Part shown: positions 25,880 to 35,569 of the stretch, one piece after another
How positions within the stretch are numbered: position 1 is the stretch's first letter
Layout: each line of letters starts with the position of its first letter
Origin: Affinundibacterium macrobrachii
Lineage (GTDB): Bacteria; Pseudomonadota; Gammaproteobacteria; Burkholderiales; Burkholderiaceae_D
Assembly: GCF_014652415.1 (NCBI RefSeq)
Contig: NZ_BMYT01000001.1
Location: forward strand, 1 to 64,000
Length of the DNA: 64,000 nucleotides
Direction of reading: 5' to 3'
The notes under the pieces: model-generated
The model's input: only the letters and a program-made list of their open reading frames with translations
What the model was told of the DNA's origin: nothing
Databases searched by the model: none
Position numbers and translations under genes: made by a program

Positions 25880-26812
25880 ATGTTTATGAAGCAAAGTAGG
25901 TTCGTTTATAAAGTTTTGACTTTGATGTTGGTTCTTTTGATTGCCGCATGTAGTTCGGTGCCAAATCAAGCGCCAGTGATTGAGCGTAGTAAAGAAACCG
26001 TGACAGAGCCCGTGACAGCTTCGCAGAGCTCAGTTGCAAAGCAAGCAGAGTCTCGTCGACCAAGCTATGTGGTGAAGCGTGGAGACTCTTTGTCGAAAAT
26101 TGCGCTCGCGCTTGGCCTGAATATGAATGACTTGATTGTCTGGAATAATCTTGCAAACCCAAGTGATATTAAAGTTGATCAAGTTTTGTGGACGGGGCCA
26201 GCGGATGGCAGTGAAGTAAAAGTAACGCCGATTACAGGGAATTCTGGAATTGAAGTACGCAATTTAAATCCGATTAATCCAGCAACGCACAAGACCGCAC
26301 CTAAAGGTGATAAGCGCTCTTATTCAGAGGCAAATCTGGCGGAGCTGCAAAAGTCAGACAGTGGATCTTCTGTCGCAACGTCGACGATCAAAAATGATGC
26401 GGTAGTCGTAAAGCCAGTTGAGAAAACGACACCAGAGGTTGCGCCAGAAATTGCTTGGATCTGGCCTACCAATGGTAAAGTGCTATCGACTTTTGATGAT
26501 CCGAAGAACAAAGGTATTGATATTGGCGGTAAGTTGGGGCAAGACATTGTTGCCGTTGCGCCGGGAAAAGTGATCTATGAAGTCGGCGCAGTACGTGGCT
26601 ATGGAAATATGTTGGTGATCACCCATGCGAATAATTATTTATCGGTTTATGCCCACAATAAAACCAATTTGGTTAAGAAAGGACAGACCGTCAGCAAGGG
26701 ACAAAAAATTGCTGAAATGGGAAATTCAGATAGCGAGACGGTAAAGTTACATTTTGAAATTCGTCAATCTGGAAAACCGATTGATCCTTTAAAACTGCTG
26801 CCGAATCGTTAG
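25880..26812 (+). CDS. nlpD: NlpD-like lipoprotein with LysM and degenerate M23 domains
   Basis: A 310-residue lipoprotein: signal peptide with lipobox LIAAC (lipid-linked C24), LysM domain (YVVKRGDSLSKIALALGLN onward, about residues 62-106), a linker, and a C-terminal M23/LytM domain (about 200-308). In the LytM domain the usual HxGxD zinc motif reads KGIDIGG, so a metal ligand is missing, as in E. coli NlpD, where the protein is an activator of amidase AmiC rather than an enzyme. The end HFEIRQSGKPIDPLKLLP is typical. It lies between pcm and rpoS; in enterics the main rpoS promoter is inside nlpD. Confidence 0.94.
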   Translation: MFMKQSRFVYKVLTLMLVLLIAACSSVPNQAPVIERSKETVTEPVTASQSSVAKQAESRRPSYVVKRGDSLSKIALALGLNMNDLIVWNNLANPSDIKVDQVLWTGPADGSEVKVTPITGNSGIEVRNLNPINPATHKTAPKGDKRSYSEANLAELQKSDSGSSVATSTIKNDAVVVKPVEKTTPEVAPEIAWIWPTNGKVLSTFDDPKNKGIDIGGKLGQDIVAVAPGKVIYEVGAVRGYGNMLVITHANNYLSVYAHNKTNLVKKGQTVSKGQKIAEMGNSDSETVKLHFEIRQSGKPIDPLKLLPNR

Positions 26813-26844
26813 CCTAGTTTATTGATTTGAATCTGACTGTAAAT

Positions 26845-27906
26845 ATGCATAAATTTTCTCAGGACGATAACTTGCCCCATTCATCACAAACTCAACGACA
26901 AGATATCCTTGACATTGAGGATGCGGCTGAAGATCTTGTCGACTCCGGTTCGCATCGCGATGCTATCGACGATGTGGTTGAGACAGGGGAACAGGCGAGT
27001 CAGTTTGAAGAGACGTCAAGCATTAGTATCGCGCCGATTGATGAAATTAAGAATATTTTGGCAGCGGAATTATCGACAGACACAACCCAACATTATTTGA
27101 ATCAAATTGGTACGCGTCCTTTGTTTTGTGCTGCGGAGGAATTACATTTCGCGACGCTAGCCAAGCAAGGAGACTTTGATGCTCGTCAAAAGATGATTGA
27201 GCATAATCTGCGCCTAGTCGTTTCTATCGCGAAGCATTACATCAATCGCGGTGTCGCTCTGTTAGATATGATAGAAGAGGGCAATTTAGGTTTGATGCAT
27301 GCAATCGACAAGTTTGAGCCCGAACGAGGGTTTCGGTTTTCTACGTATGCGACTTGGTGGATTCGGCAAAGCATAGAGCGCGCCATCATGAATCAAGCCC
27401 GTACCATTCGTTTGCCAGTTCATGTCGTGCGAGAATTAAATCAGATTTTGCGCGCGAAGTATCATCTTGAATCGCAGCATCGTGATGGAAAAGATGCGAG
27501 CGCTGATGACATCGCACATTTAGTTAGCCGTCCTTTAGATGAAGTTCAAGATATCCTCGCACTATCTGAGCATGCGATGTCGCTCGACACGCCACTTGAT
27601 GGTGATCCGCAAAGCAGCTTGTTGGATATGCTACCCGGTGACAGCGAACATGCCCCAGATGCGCAAGCAGAACACCATGAGTTGACGGTGTTGGTGCGTA
27701 ATTGGCTATCCAAATTGCCGGATAAACAAAGAATCGTCATTATGCGCCGGTTTGGATTAGATAACGATGATCCTGTTACTTTGGAAACTCTGGCCGATGA
27801 AATGGGTATCACGCGTGAGCGCGTGCGGCAGATTCAACAGGAAGCATTGATTAAGCTAAAACGCAGTTTTGCCTCGCGCGGTGTTGGCAGAGATGCTTTA
27901 TTGTGA
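26845..27906 (+). CDS. rpoS: RNA polymerase sigma factor RpoS
   Basis: A sigma-70 family protein, 353 residues from ATG 26845. It has an acidic N-terminal stretch, region 1.2 ([19 protein letters not shown]), region 2 ([18 protein letters not shown] with the -10-binding residues), region 3 and region 4 ([21 protein letters not shown], the -35-binding helix-turn-helix). RpoS directs transcription in stationary phase and stress. The TTG at 26827 would add six residues; neither start has a clear ribosome site. The position after nlpD supports RpoS rather than RpoD or RpoH. Confidence 0.96.
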   Translation: MHKFSQDDNLPHSSQTQRQDILDIEDAAEDLVDSGSHRDAIDDVVETGEQASQFEETSSISIAPIDEIKNILAAELSTDTTQHYLNQIGTRPLFCAAEELHFATLAKQGDFDARQKMIEHNLRLVVSIAKHYINRGVALLDMIEEGNLGLMHAIDKFEPERGFRFSTYATWWIRQSIERAIMNQARTIRLPVHVVRELNQILRAKYHLESQHRDGKDASADDIAHLVSRPLDEVQDILALSEHAMSLDTPLDGDPQSSLLDMLPGDSEHAPDAQAEHHELTVLVRNWLSKLPDKQRIVIMRRFGLDNDDPVTLETLADEMGITRERVRQIQQEALIKLKRSFASRGVGRDALL

Positions 27907-27994
27907 TCATTTTTGCACCATAAACGCGTAGTCGAAGGTCGTTACTCACAGCGACTTCTACGGGGTTATCGGTTCGAATGGTGCGATTAAACTG

Positions 27995-28000
27995 TATAAT
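27995..28000 (+). promoter_or_regulatory. Likely -10 box for rlmD
   Basis: A perfect TATAAT lies 57 nt before the rlmD ATG. No strong -35 box is seen at 16-18 nt (the best is GTTCGA at 27972-27977), so the promoter is only probable. Confidence 0.5.
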
Positions 28001-28056
28001 CTGCGGTCTTTCAATTTTCTATCCTCATTGGCTTGATAGCCTCTTCAATCTTGATC

Positions 28057-29391
28057 ATGAATACAATTAATATCCGCTCCCTCGATATGGACGCGCGCGG
28101 CGTTGGTCATCTTCTCAACGAAGATGGCAGCCAAGGCAAAGTCGTATTTGTTGAAGGCGCTTTACCAACAGAAGTGGTTGGGTTTAATAGTTATCGCAAA
28201 AAGCCCAGCTGGGAAGCTGCTACTTTGGGTCCTATCATCAAAGAGTCATCGCAACGAGTTAGGCCGAAATGCCCTCATTACGGCGTTTGTGGCGGTTGTT
28301 CTATGCAACATTTAGAGCCAAACGCACAAGTTGCGATGAAGCAGCGGGTACTTGAAGATAATTTGGTACACATTGGTAAAGTGAAGCCAGAAATGGTGAT
28401 GCGCCCAATTTATGGACCAACTTGGGGATATCGTTACCGCGCTCGTTTGTCAGTAAGAAATGTACACAAAAAGGGTATTGTTTTAGTCGGTTTCCATGAG
28501 AAGAAATCTCGCTATGTCGCTAATATGGAAACTTGTGAAATTTTGCCTCCACATGTTTCTGCGATGTTGATGCCATTGCGCGATTTGATTAGCTCGTTAA
28601 CGATAATCGAAGTGTTGCCGCAAATTGAGCTAGCAATTGGTGAAGGTGTGACGGCGATGGTGTTACGCATCATGCAGCCATTAGGCCCAGGTGATGCAGA
28701 AAAGTTGAAAGCTTTCGCGGATCAATATCAAGTGCAGTGGTGGTTACAAACTGCTGGGCCAGATAGTGCGGAACCCTATTATCCAGCACAATCCGATTTG
28801 CATTATTTACTGCCAGAGTTTGGTGTGAAGATGCCGTTTAAGCCTACAGATTTTACGCAAGTAAATCATCATATTAATCGTGTGCTGGTGGCGCGCGCCT
28901 TGGGTTTGCTTGATGCGCAAAAAGATGAACGAGTTTTGGATTTATTCTGCGGACTCGGTAATTTTACTTTGCCGATCGCAACGCAAGTTGGAGAAGTGGT
29001 TGGGATTGAGGGTAGTTCCGCATTAACCGAGCGCGCTTTGAGTAATGCGCAAGCGAATGGCTTAGCTGAAAAAACCTCATTTGCGACACGTAATTTGTTC
29101 GAGGTTAAGGCGGAAGATTTTATCGCCTTAGGAAAGTTCGATCGCTTCTTGATTGATCCTCCGCGTGATGGTGCGATGGCGGTTTGTCAGGCGCTGATCG
29201 AACTTGGTCAGACTGCGCCGGAATTGCGTCCTAAACGCATCGTCTACGTTTCATGCAGTCCATCTACTTTAGCGAGAGATGCTGGTATGTTGGTGAATGA
29301 GGCTGGATATCAGATGAGAAAAGCGGGTGTCGTTAATATGTTTCCGCATACTTCGCATGTTGAATCGATGGCGGTGTTTGATCTCCCTTAA
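28057..29391 (+). CDS. rlmD: 23S rRNA (uracil-1939-C5)-methyltransferase RlmD
   Basis: A 444-residue RumA/RlmD-type enzyme with an N-terminal TRAM-like domain (IRSLDMDARGVGHL), an iron-sulphur motif CPHYGVCGGC plus a later cysteine in METCEIL (a 4Fe-4S cluster), a SAM-binding site (VLDLFCGLGNFTLPIA) and the catalytic region DPPRDGA with the VYVSCSPSTLARD nucleophile motif. It methylates U1939 of 23S rRNA. The longer frame from TTG 28033 is unlikely; the ATG at 28057 begins MNTINIRSLDMDARG as in relatives. RlmC and RlmD share this architecture; the iron-sulphur spacing and length favour RlmD. Confidence 0.93.
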   Translation: MNTINIRSLDMDARGVGHLLNEDGSQGKVVFVEGALPTEVVGFNSYRKKPSWEAATLGPIIKESSQRVRPKCPHYGVCGGCSMQHLEPNAQVAMKQRVLEDNLVHIGKVKPEMVMRPIYGPTWGYRYRARLSVRNVHKKGIVLVGFHEKKSRYVANMETCEILPPHVSAMLMPLRDLISSLTIIEVLPQIELAIGEGVTAMVLRIMQPLGPGDAEKLKAFADQYQVQWWLQTAGPDSAEPYYPAQSDLHYLLPEFGVKMPFKPTDFTQVNHHINRVLVARALGLLDAQKDERVLDLFCGLGNFTLPIATQVGEVVGIEGSSALTERALSNAQANGLAEKTSFATRNLFEVKAEDFIALGKFDRFLIDPPRDGAMAVCQALIELGQTAPELRPKRIVYVSCSPSTLARDAGMLVNEAGYQMRKAGVVNMFPHTSHVESMAVFDLP

Positions 29392-29411
29392 TTTAATTTG
29401 TGTATTTAGCT

Positions 29412-29453
29412 CGTTCAATGAGCTACGTTCATTGAGCTACGTTCAGTGTGCGA
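29412..29453. repeat. 14-bp tandem repeat after rlmD
   Basis: Three tandem units of 14 bp: CGTTCAATGAGCTA (29412-29425), CGTTCATTGAGCTA (29426-29439) and a diverged CGTTCAGTGTGCGA (29440-29453). They lie between the rlmD stop and its terminator, so they fall in the mRNA 3' end. Confidence 0.85.
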
Positions 29454-29465
29454 AGCTTGTGAATC

Positions 29466-29494
29466 AAAGCCGACAACATCAGTCGGCTTTTTTT
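29466..29494 (+). terminator. Rho-independent terminator of rlmD
   Basis: A 9-bp perfect stem AAAGCCGAC (29466-29474) with GTCGGCTTT (29482-29490), loop of 7 nt, followed by TTTT. Classic intrinsic terminator 75 nt after the stop codon. Confidence 0.9.
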
Positions 29495-29592
29495 ATGTTC
29501 ATCTGTATTTTTGTATTGCTTGCTTGAAAGTTTAATTAAATCCGTGGATACTACATTTACTTAAATGGATAAAAGAAAAGAGGAAAGTAAAG

Positions 29593-30963
29593 ATGAGTTA
29601 TGAAGTAATGGATGCGCAAATTACACCGGACGGTCACTTAGAAGTTCTTTCTAAAGCAGAGGTGGCTCGGCTTTGGGATACTAGTCACGGTAGTCTATAT
29701 CAATTGTTTCGCAGCTGCGCATTAGCCGTACTCAATTGTGGTAGTGGTTTAGATGATGGCAAAGAATTGCTAGAGCGTTATAAGAGTTTTGATATTCGTA
29801 TTGTTCAGCGTGAACGTGGTATCAAGCTAGAGGTAAAAGCAGCACCGGCAAGTGCATTCGTTGATGGTGTGATGATCAAAGGGATACAAGAACATTTGTT
29901 TGCGGTGTTGCGCGACATTTTGTTTATTGATGGCGAAATTTTAAAGAATGCCCATATCAATCTCGATACAACAGAGGGTGTTACGGATGCGGTTTTTCAC
30001 ATCCTACGTAACGCCAATTTATTAAAACCACAGATTAGTCCTAATTTGGTGGTGTGCTGGGGCGGTCACTCCATTTCTGGGCATGAATACGATTACACAA
30101 AATTAGTTGGCTATCATCTAGGTTTACGCGGCATGGATATCTGCACCGGTTGCGGTCCAGGTGCAATGAAGGGGCCGATGAAAGGTGCTGCTGTTGGACA
30201 TGCAAAACAACGTATTGAAAACAGTCGTTATCTAGGTGTTTCTGAACCCGGGATTATTGCTGCTGAAGCACCGAATCCGATTGTGAATGATTTAGTGATT
30301 TTGCCAGACATAGAAAAGCGTCTTGAAGCGTTCGTTCGTATGGGGCATGCGATTGTGGTGTTTCCGGGCGGTGCTGGTACTGCGGAAGAAATCCTCTATT
30401 TATTGGGAATCTTACTGCACCCAGACAATGCACAATTGCCTTTCCCATTGATTTTTACTGGACCAGCATCTGCCGCTGATTACTTTAAGCAGATTGATCA
30501 GTTTATTGCGACAACCTTGGGTAGCGAGGCACAAAGTAAATATCAAATCATTATTGATGATCCAGTTGAAGTCGCGCGTCAAGTGCAAGCTGGTATCAAG
30601 ACTGTGCGTGCTTATCGCAAGGAGCATGGGGATGCGTATTACTTCAATTGGTTGTTGAAAATCGATCGAGAATTTCAACATCCATTTGCACCGACCCATG
30701 AAAACATGCGTGGCTTGGCTTTACACAAGAATCAGCCCGCGCATTTATTAGCTGCGCATTTACGTCGCGCGTTCTCTGGTGTGGTTGCCGGTAATGTGAA
30801 AGACCAAGGCATTAGAGCGATTGAACAGTTTGGACATTTTGAGATTTGCGGTGATCCTGAGATCATGCATGCGATGGATATTTTGTTGGATTCGTTTGTA
30901 AAACAAAGTCGTATGAAGTTACCTGGCAAAGCTTACATTCCTTGCTATAAAGTTATTAGGTAA
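29593..30963 (+). CDS. ppnN: Nucleotide 5'-monophosphate nucleosidase PpnN
   Basis: A 456-residue PpnN/YgdH-type protein. It has an N-terminal regulatory region, a central LOG-like Rossmann domain with the motif ICTGCGPGAMKGPMKGA (about residue 190) and VVFPGGAGTAEEILYLLGIL (about 255), and a C-terminal region ending in a conserved LPGKAYIPCYKVI. It cleaves purine and pyrimidine monophosphates to base and ribose 5-phosphate; in E. coli it is stimulated by (p)ppGpp. The length agrees with E. coli PpnN (454). The start has an AGGAAAG site. Monocistronic by context. Confidence 0.94.
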   Translation: MSYEVMDAQITPDGHLEVLSKAEVARLWDTSHGSLYQLFRSCALAVLNCGSGLDDGKELLERYKSFDIRIVQRERGIKLEVKAAPASAFVDGVMIKGIQEHLFAVLRDILFIDGEILKNAHINLDTTEGVTDAVFHILRNANLLKPQISPNLVVCWGGHSISGHEYDYTKLVGYHLGLRGMDICTGCGPGAMKGPMKGAAVGHAKQRIENSRYLGVSEPGIIAAEAPNPIVNDLVILPDIEKRLEAFVRMGHAIVVFPGGAGTAEEILYLLGILLHPDNAQLPFPLIFTGPASAADYFKQIDQFIATTLGSEAQSKYQIIIDDPVEVARQVQAGIKTVRAYRKEHGDAYYFNWLLKIDREFQHPFAPTHENMRGLALHKNQPAHLLAAHLRRAFSGVVAGNVKDQGIRAIEQFGHFEICGDPEIMHAMDILLDSFVKQSRMKLPGKAYIPCYKVIR

Positions 30964-31155
30964 GATCTGTGTTTATCGAATTGTGTGGCTTTTATTGATG
31001 TAATTGTTAATCGTTGAAACATTTTTGTCACATCAACAAAAAAAACAAATATTTCAGATGGGAAATTCGTGTTTCTCAGAAAAAAAGTAGCATAATAAGA
31101 GTGTGGTTTTACTTAGATCAGTGGTCCAGCTACATAAATAATGAGGGTAAATAAT

Positions 31156-32112
31156 ATGAGTACTGTACAACATGAAGTTGATGAACGTACCAACTTGATC
31201 AGTTCAAATAAATTTGAATTGTTGTTGTTCAGATTGGGGAACGATGCGGTAAATCAGCGTTCTGAATTGTTTGGTATTAATGTCTTTAAGGTACGTGAAA
31301 TTGTTGCGATGCCTGAGATTACGGCGGTTGCTGGTGCACTTCCACATAATTTAGGCGTGGTCAATTTGCGTGGCCAAATTATTCCAGTGATTGACTTACC
31401 TTCCGTGGTTGGGCGCACACCAACTACCGGTTTGAATATCATGTTGGTGACTGAGTTTGCGCGTTCAACGCAAGGATTTGCTGTCGAATCTGTGGAAGAA
31501 ATTGTTCGCTTGGATTGGAATCAAGTGTTGTCAGCAGAATCTAGCGCGGCAGGTGGTATGGTAACCAGTATCGCTCGTTTGGATGGCGACGCAGAAGATA
31601 CGCGATTGGCGCAGGTATTGGATGTCGAGCAAATTTTGCGTCAAATTGCTCCTTCCGGAAACAAGGATGTTGATTCCGAAACGATCGGTGCTAAGCTCAA
31701 AATTAAACCTGGCGCAGTGATTTTGGCAGCCGACGATTCTGCTGTTGCGCGTGGCTTAATTGGTCAGGCTCTGGACGCGATTAGCGCTCCTTACATTATG
31801 TGTAAGACTGGTAAAGAGGCTTGGGAAAAACTACAAGTGCTTCACGCTGGTGCGACCGCAGAAGGTAAAACATTACGCGACAAAGTTGCGCTAATGTTGA
31901 CGGACTTGGAAATGCCAGAAATGGATGGCTTTACTTTGACTCGTAATATCAAACAAGATGATCGATTCAAAGAGCTGCCAGTGATTATCCATTCTTCATT
32001 ATCTGGTACGACAAACGAGGATCACGTACGCAGTGTGGGTGCTGATGCATATGTCGCTAAGTTTGTCGCAGAAGAGTTGGCCGCAACAATTCGAGAAGTG
32101 ATTACCCATTAG
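31156..32112 (+). CDS. cheV: Chemotaxis coupling protein CheV
   Basis: A 318-residue two-domain protein: an N-terminal CheW-like domain (about residues 10-160; INVFKVREIVAMPEIT, GVVNLRGQIIPVIDLP) and a C-terminal receiver domain (about 185-318) with acidic pocket ILAADDSAVARG, phospho-acceptor Asp in MLTDLEMPEMDG, a switch serine in IIHSSLSG and the KF lysine pair. CheV couples receptors to CheA and is tuned by phosphorylation. The frame opens at 31141, but GAGGG at 31143-31147 is well placed for ATG 31156. No other che genes lie here, so it is an orphan in this window. Terminator follows. Confidence 0.94.
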   Translation: MSTVQHEVDERTNLISSNKFELLLFRLGNDAVNQRSELFGINVFKVREIVAMPEITAVAGALPHNLGVVNLRGQIIPVIDLPSVVGRTPTTGLNIMLVTEFARSTQGFAVESVEEIVRLDWNQVLSAESSAAGGMVTSIARLDGDAEDTRLAQVLDVEQILRQIAPSGNKDVDSETIGAKLKIKPGAVILAADDSAVARGLIGQALDAISAPYIMCKTGKEAWEKLQVLHAGATAEGKTLRDKVALMLTDLEMPEMDGFTLTRNIKQDDRFKELPVIIHSSLSGTTNEDHVRSVGADAYVAKFVAEELAATIREVITH

Positions 32113-32156
32113 TAATTACTGCCATCGCTGTTGAACAGCTTGATGTGGTTATAAAT

Positions 32157-32197
32157 AACGCTGACTAAGCATTGATCGCGAAGTCAGCGTTTTTTTA
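32157..32197 (+). terminator. Terminator after cheV
   Basis: A 10-bp stem (AACGCTGACT 32157-32166 with AGTCAGCGTT 32182-32191) with a 15-nt loop, followed by TTTTTT. Strong intrinsic terminator. Confidence 0.88.
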
Positions 32198-32291
32198 TGT
32201 CCGCAAAGGGCAATAAAACAGAGTAAGATGCAGCCCTCATTCAAGCATTTTGCGTAAAACGAATCAACAGGAATCAAAAGGAATCAATGCG

Positions 32292-32528
32292 ATGGAAAAG
32301 TTCATGACCTATGAAGAGTATTTAGACGAAGTCACAACGCTATTGACCGAGATGTACAATCTCAACGATGAAGCGGCGATCAAATATGTCATGCGTGCTC
32401 AAGCTGCAGAGTATTTTAGTCCGCATGATGATCATGAAGAGATGCGTACTTTAGACCGTGCGATGAAAGATGCGAAAATTGTGTATGAAACGCGTAATAA
32501 ATCGCGTCCAGAGATTTATCGTAAATAA
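32292..32528 (+). CDS. Small acidic protein of unknown function
   Basis: A 78-residue protein, rich in Glu, Asp and Met, predicted helical, with no signal peptide or membrane segment. It begins MEKFMTYEEYLDEVTTLLTE and has aromatic/acidic patterning (EYFSPHDDHEEMRTLDRAM). I recognise no family. The open frame extends back to 32250, but AAGGA before ATG 32292 and the composition favour this start. It sits between the cheV terminator and a bidirectional terminator, thus a single-gene unit. Codon use matches its neighbours. A protein-binding or regulatory role is possible but unsupported. Confidence 0.7.
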   Translation: MEKFMTYEEYLDEVTTLLTEMYNLNDEAAIKYVMRAQAAEYFSPHDDHEEMRTLDRAMKDAKIVYETRNKSRPEIYRK

Positions 32529-32610
32529 TTTCAGTAACAAACAATTCCAGCAACCAATGCTTCGCTTAATGTTAAAGACGTCGAAAGCGATCTTGGTTAA
32601 GACCTAAAAT

Positions 32611-32643
32611 TGGCTCTATGTGTAACAACATAGAGCCATTTTT
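32611..32643. terminator. Bidirectional terminator
   Basis: An 11-bp perfect stem (32611-32621 with 32628-32638), loop of 6 nt, with AAAAT before and TTTTTAT after, between two convergent genes. It can terminate both. Confidence 0.85.
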
Positions 32644-32676
32644 ATTTATTCCTCAGAGGTCTCTTTCTCAGAAATA

Positions 32677-32943
32677 TTAGACTTTCTCCATTTCATCGGA
32701 ATCAAGTGCAATGACGTGAGTTTGTAGTTGACCACGTTCATCGTGCCATTCGCGCATGATACAAGCTTGACCTTCTTCATCGATCGCAATAATTTTGAAA
32801 AAATTGCCGATCATCGATTCAATCAAAATGCGTTCATCTTCCGGGAAACTTTTGATGAATTGTTTGCTTAGTGTGGTTACCCGAATGATGTCACCGATGT
32901 TGACTTCTTGCTGTTTGCAATCGAGGATTTTGCTGTCGTTCAT
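32677..32943 (-). CDS. Small conserved-looking protein of unknown function
   Basis: An 88-residue soluble protein with an alternating hydrophobic pattern typical of a small beta barrel: VNIGDIIRVTTLSKQFIKSFP, MIGNFFKIIAIDEEGQACIMREW, ending in VIALDSDEMEKV. The GDIIRV and KIIAIDEEG runs look like an SH3- or KOW-like fold (inference only). No family recognised. It is on the same strand as the OPT transporter, 57 nt downstream of it, and may share its transcript. A bidirectional terminator follows. Confidence 0.7.
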   Translation of the reverse strand: MNDSKILDCKQQEVNIGDIIRVTTLSKQFIKSFPEDERILIESMIGNFFKIIAIDEEGQACIMREWHDERGQLQTHVIALDSDEMEKV

Positions 32944-33000
32944 GTTTTCTTTATTCGTTGTATTAAAAGGAATGGTGTTCTTTTGCTGATTGTTCGACCA

Positions 33001-35286
33001 TTATGATTGTTGCTCTGATCGTTCCGTTTTTTCACGGCCGACAATGTACAAAACGAGAGCGATTAAACCAAATGGGATTAAGGATAGTGCATCCGCATAA
33101 GGTCCATTAAAGAATGGATTATTGGAGCTCGCCCAATCACCGATTTTCTTATCAAAATCGGTCATGATGCCCGCGCTGAATGCAATCACAATTCCGGCTA
33201 AAGCTCCACCTGCGATATAACCCGAAGAGATCAATACACCATCGCTACGATCACCTGCCGCTTGTTTTTCTTCTTCGTTTAGAGTTTGATTTTTCTCTAG
33301 CTTATTATTGCGACGATCAACTAGCCAACGTATCATCCCGCCGATAAATAGGGGCGCTGATGAGGCTAGCGGTAAGTAAACACCGACAGCAAATGCTAAA
33401 GAGGGGATACCAGACATTTCCAAAGTTAGGGCGATAATTACGCCAAATAATACGAGCGCCCAAGGAAGTTCACCGTCAAGTATTCCTTTGATGATGTAAG
33501 AAATCAAGACCGCTTTCGGTGCGTCATATTTTTTTACCTCAGAACCATCGGGGCGAGTGTTGTGCGTGCCGTTAATGCCCGGGTCTACCAAATAAACGAC
33601 CTTGCCATTTGCATCGACGAGATACTTGCCTGCTGGTGCTTGAACGTTATCCGTTTTATGCCAAACTTTGTAGCTTTCAGGATCTTGCTCTGCTTGCGGT
33701 CCTTGCAATTGCGCACTTTCGTTGAGCTTGCTCACATCAGTTGTTAAACCAGGCGCGACTTGTTGAATAGGCACATAGACCGTGCTTGCATCATTGAGTT
33801 TTAATAAAATTGGCCCGAGTATTAAAGCTGAACAAAAGGCACCAATTAAAATCGCATATTGTTGGTACTTAGGGGTGGCTCCCACTAAGTAACCCGTTTT
33901 TAAATCTTGCGAGGTACAACCCGCCACGCTAGATGCGATACACACAATTGCACCAACAGACAATGCGGTGACATAGTATTGGCCACCTATCCAGCCCATC
34001 AATAAAAAGATTAAGCAGGTAAATAGTAAGGTAGCAACCGTCATGCCTGAGATAGGATTAGATGATTGACCGATTTGTCCGGTTAATTGAGATGAGACGG
34101 TGGCAAATAGAAAACCAAATACCAAAATTAATAGCGCCCCGAGTACATTCATGTGTAGTGGCGTAGCGACAGTGATGACCGCGATGATAGCAAGTGCGCC
34201 GATTACAACCCACTTCATATGGATACTCTGTTCGGTTCGTGGCGTAGTCTTCTGTTCCGTATTTGTGGTTTGACTGCGATTGAACCAAGACAGGTCAGAT
34301 AGCCCTGAGGACAAGCTGCGCCAAATTAAGGGTATCGCACGCGCTAGACTGATTAATCCACCAGTTGCTACTGCACCGGCACCAATGTACAACACATAAG
34401 CGCCACGAATTTCATGTGGATTCATTTCGCTGATTAATTTTGTTGCTGGCGCTAAAGGTGTTAGTAGGCCATCGCCAAAAAACTTGATGAGCGGGATCAA
34501 CAGCATGTAGGAAAGCACGCCGCCTGCTGCCATGATTGCAGCAATTTTGGGGCCGATAATGTAGCCAACGCCAAGCAGCTCAGGAGAAATTTCGGTACCG
34601 ACCGAGCCCGCCTTTAAAGGCGCTGGGAATACATATTCAACAGTGTCTTTCCAGCCTTTTAGGGCGATGTTGCCGACTTTGTAAATCAAACCGATAAAGA
34701 AGCCACCAAAAATAATTTTAGCTCGACGATTCGCATCAGCTTGGGCATTCGGATTGCTTGATTCTCCAGCGGCATCACGAGAGGAGTCGCCGGCGGCAGC
34801 TTTAAGAACTTCGGCGCAGGCCGTTCCTTCGGGATATTTTAATTCGTGGTGTTTTTCGACAATCATGGTGCGGCGCATAGGAATCATCAATAAAATTCCA
34901 AGTAGTCCTCCCAAAATTGCGACTAGCATGACACGGTAAATTTCTAGGTCGAATCCTAGAATCAGTATCGCTGGCATGGTTACTCCCAAACCGAATGCCA
35001 AGGATTCACCGGCTGAGCCCGCAGTTTGCGCAATGCTATTTTCTAAGATTGTGGAATCTTTTGCGCCCAGTTTATGCATCATGCGAAATAGCGTAATCGC
35101 AATGACCGCAACGGGAATCGATGCGCTGACTGTCAGCCCGACTTTAAGCACTAAATAAAGCGATGAGGCACCGAATATCATTCCAAGTACGGTTCCCATG
35201 ATCAGCGCGCGTAGGGTAAATTCCGGTATTACCGATGTGGCGGGAATATAAGGTTTGAAGTTCGGCAGATTGGTCTGTTGCGACAT
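33001..35286 (-). CDS. OPT family oligopeptide/metal-chelate transporter
   Basis: A 761-residue inner-membrane protein with about 15 or 16 hydrophobic segments. The N-terminal PEFTLRALIMGTVLGMIFGA and LYLVLKVGLTVSASIPVAV, the EGTACAEVLKA motif and the C-terminal IPSLAFAVGVYLPL mark the OPT family. A soluble insertion of about 110 residues lies near residues 505-600 (starting at LNDASTVYVPIQQ). Bacterial OPT members import peptides or metal-chelate complexes; substrate not predictable here. The start has an AAGAG site. A triple 15-bp repeat lies upstream. Confidence 0.92.
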   Translation of the reverse strand: MSQQTNLPNFKPYIPATSVIPEFTLRALIMGTVLGMIFGASSLYLVLKVGLTVSASIPVAVIAITLFRMMHKLGAKDSTILENSIAQTAGSAGESLAFGLGVTMPAILILGFDLEIYRVMLVAILGGLLGILLMIPMRRTMIVEKHHELKYPEGTACAEVLKAAAGDSSRDAAGESSNPNAQADANRRAKIIFGGFFIGLIYKVGNIALKGWKDTVEYVFPAPLKAGSVGTEISPELLGVGYIIGPKIAAIMAAGGVLSYMLLIPLIKFFGDGLLTPLAPATKLISEMNPHEIRGAYVLYIGAGAVATGGLISLARAIPLIWRSLSSGLSDLSWFNRSQTTNTEQKTTPRTEQSIHMKWVVIGALAIIAVITVATPLHMNVLGALLILVFGFLFATVSSQLTGQIGQSSNPISGMTVATLLFTCLIFLLMGWIGGQYYVTALSVGAIVCIASSVAGCTSQDLKTGYLVGATPKYQQYAILIGAFCSALILGPILLKLNDASTVYVPIQQVAPGLTTDVSKLNESAQLQGPQAEQDPESYKVWHKTDNVQAPAGKYLVDANGKVVYLVDPGINGTHNTRPDGSEVKKYDAPKAVLISYIIKGILDGELPWALVLFGVIIALTLEMSGIPSLAFAVGVYLPLASSAPLFIGGMIRWLVDRRNNKLEKNQTLNEEEKQAAGDRSDGVLISSGYIAGGALAGIVIAFSAGIMTDFDKKIGDWASSNNPFFNGPYADALSLIPFGLIALVLYIVGREKTERSEQQS

Positions 35287-35363
35287 ACTATTCTCTTAAG
35301 GAGGGCGACTCAGCTATTTCAGCAATCCTCGCAATTTGATTAACAATGAGGACTCAATAAAAA

Positions 35364-35408
35364 TCTGAGTCATTAAAGTCTGAGTAATTCAAGCCTGAGT
35401 AATTCAAG
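35364..35408. repeat. 15-bp tandem repeat upstream of the OPT gene
   Basis: Three consecutive 15-bp units: TCTGAGTCATTAAAG (35364-35378), TCTGAGTAATTCAAG (35379-35393) and CCTGAGTAATTCAAG (35394-35408). They are about 80 nt upstream of the OPT start codon, so they could overlap its promoter. Confidence 0.88.
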
Positions 35409-35516
35409 CGAGCGGTCGTGAAAAATGAGATTCAAAAAAATTTGTGGCGATTTGTTTAATCCGACCAGCATTATCTCGTGTTTCATTCTGTAGGTGTAAT
35501 TTTTGCAAATCAATAC

Positions 35517-35540
35517 AGGCATCAGTGTCGCGTGATGCCT
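35517..35540 (-). terminator. Weak terminator candidate after the MFS gene
   Basis: AGGCATCA (35517-35524) pairs with TGATGCCT (35533-35540) around an 8-nt loop, 30 nt past the stop of the leftward MFS gene. The T content after the stem on the minus strand is weak (GTATTGATTTG). Confidence 0.4.
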
Positions 35541-35569
35541 ACATTAAAGTCACAAAACCCCCACAAGTC

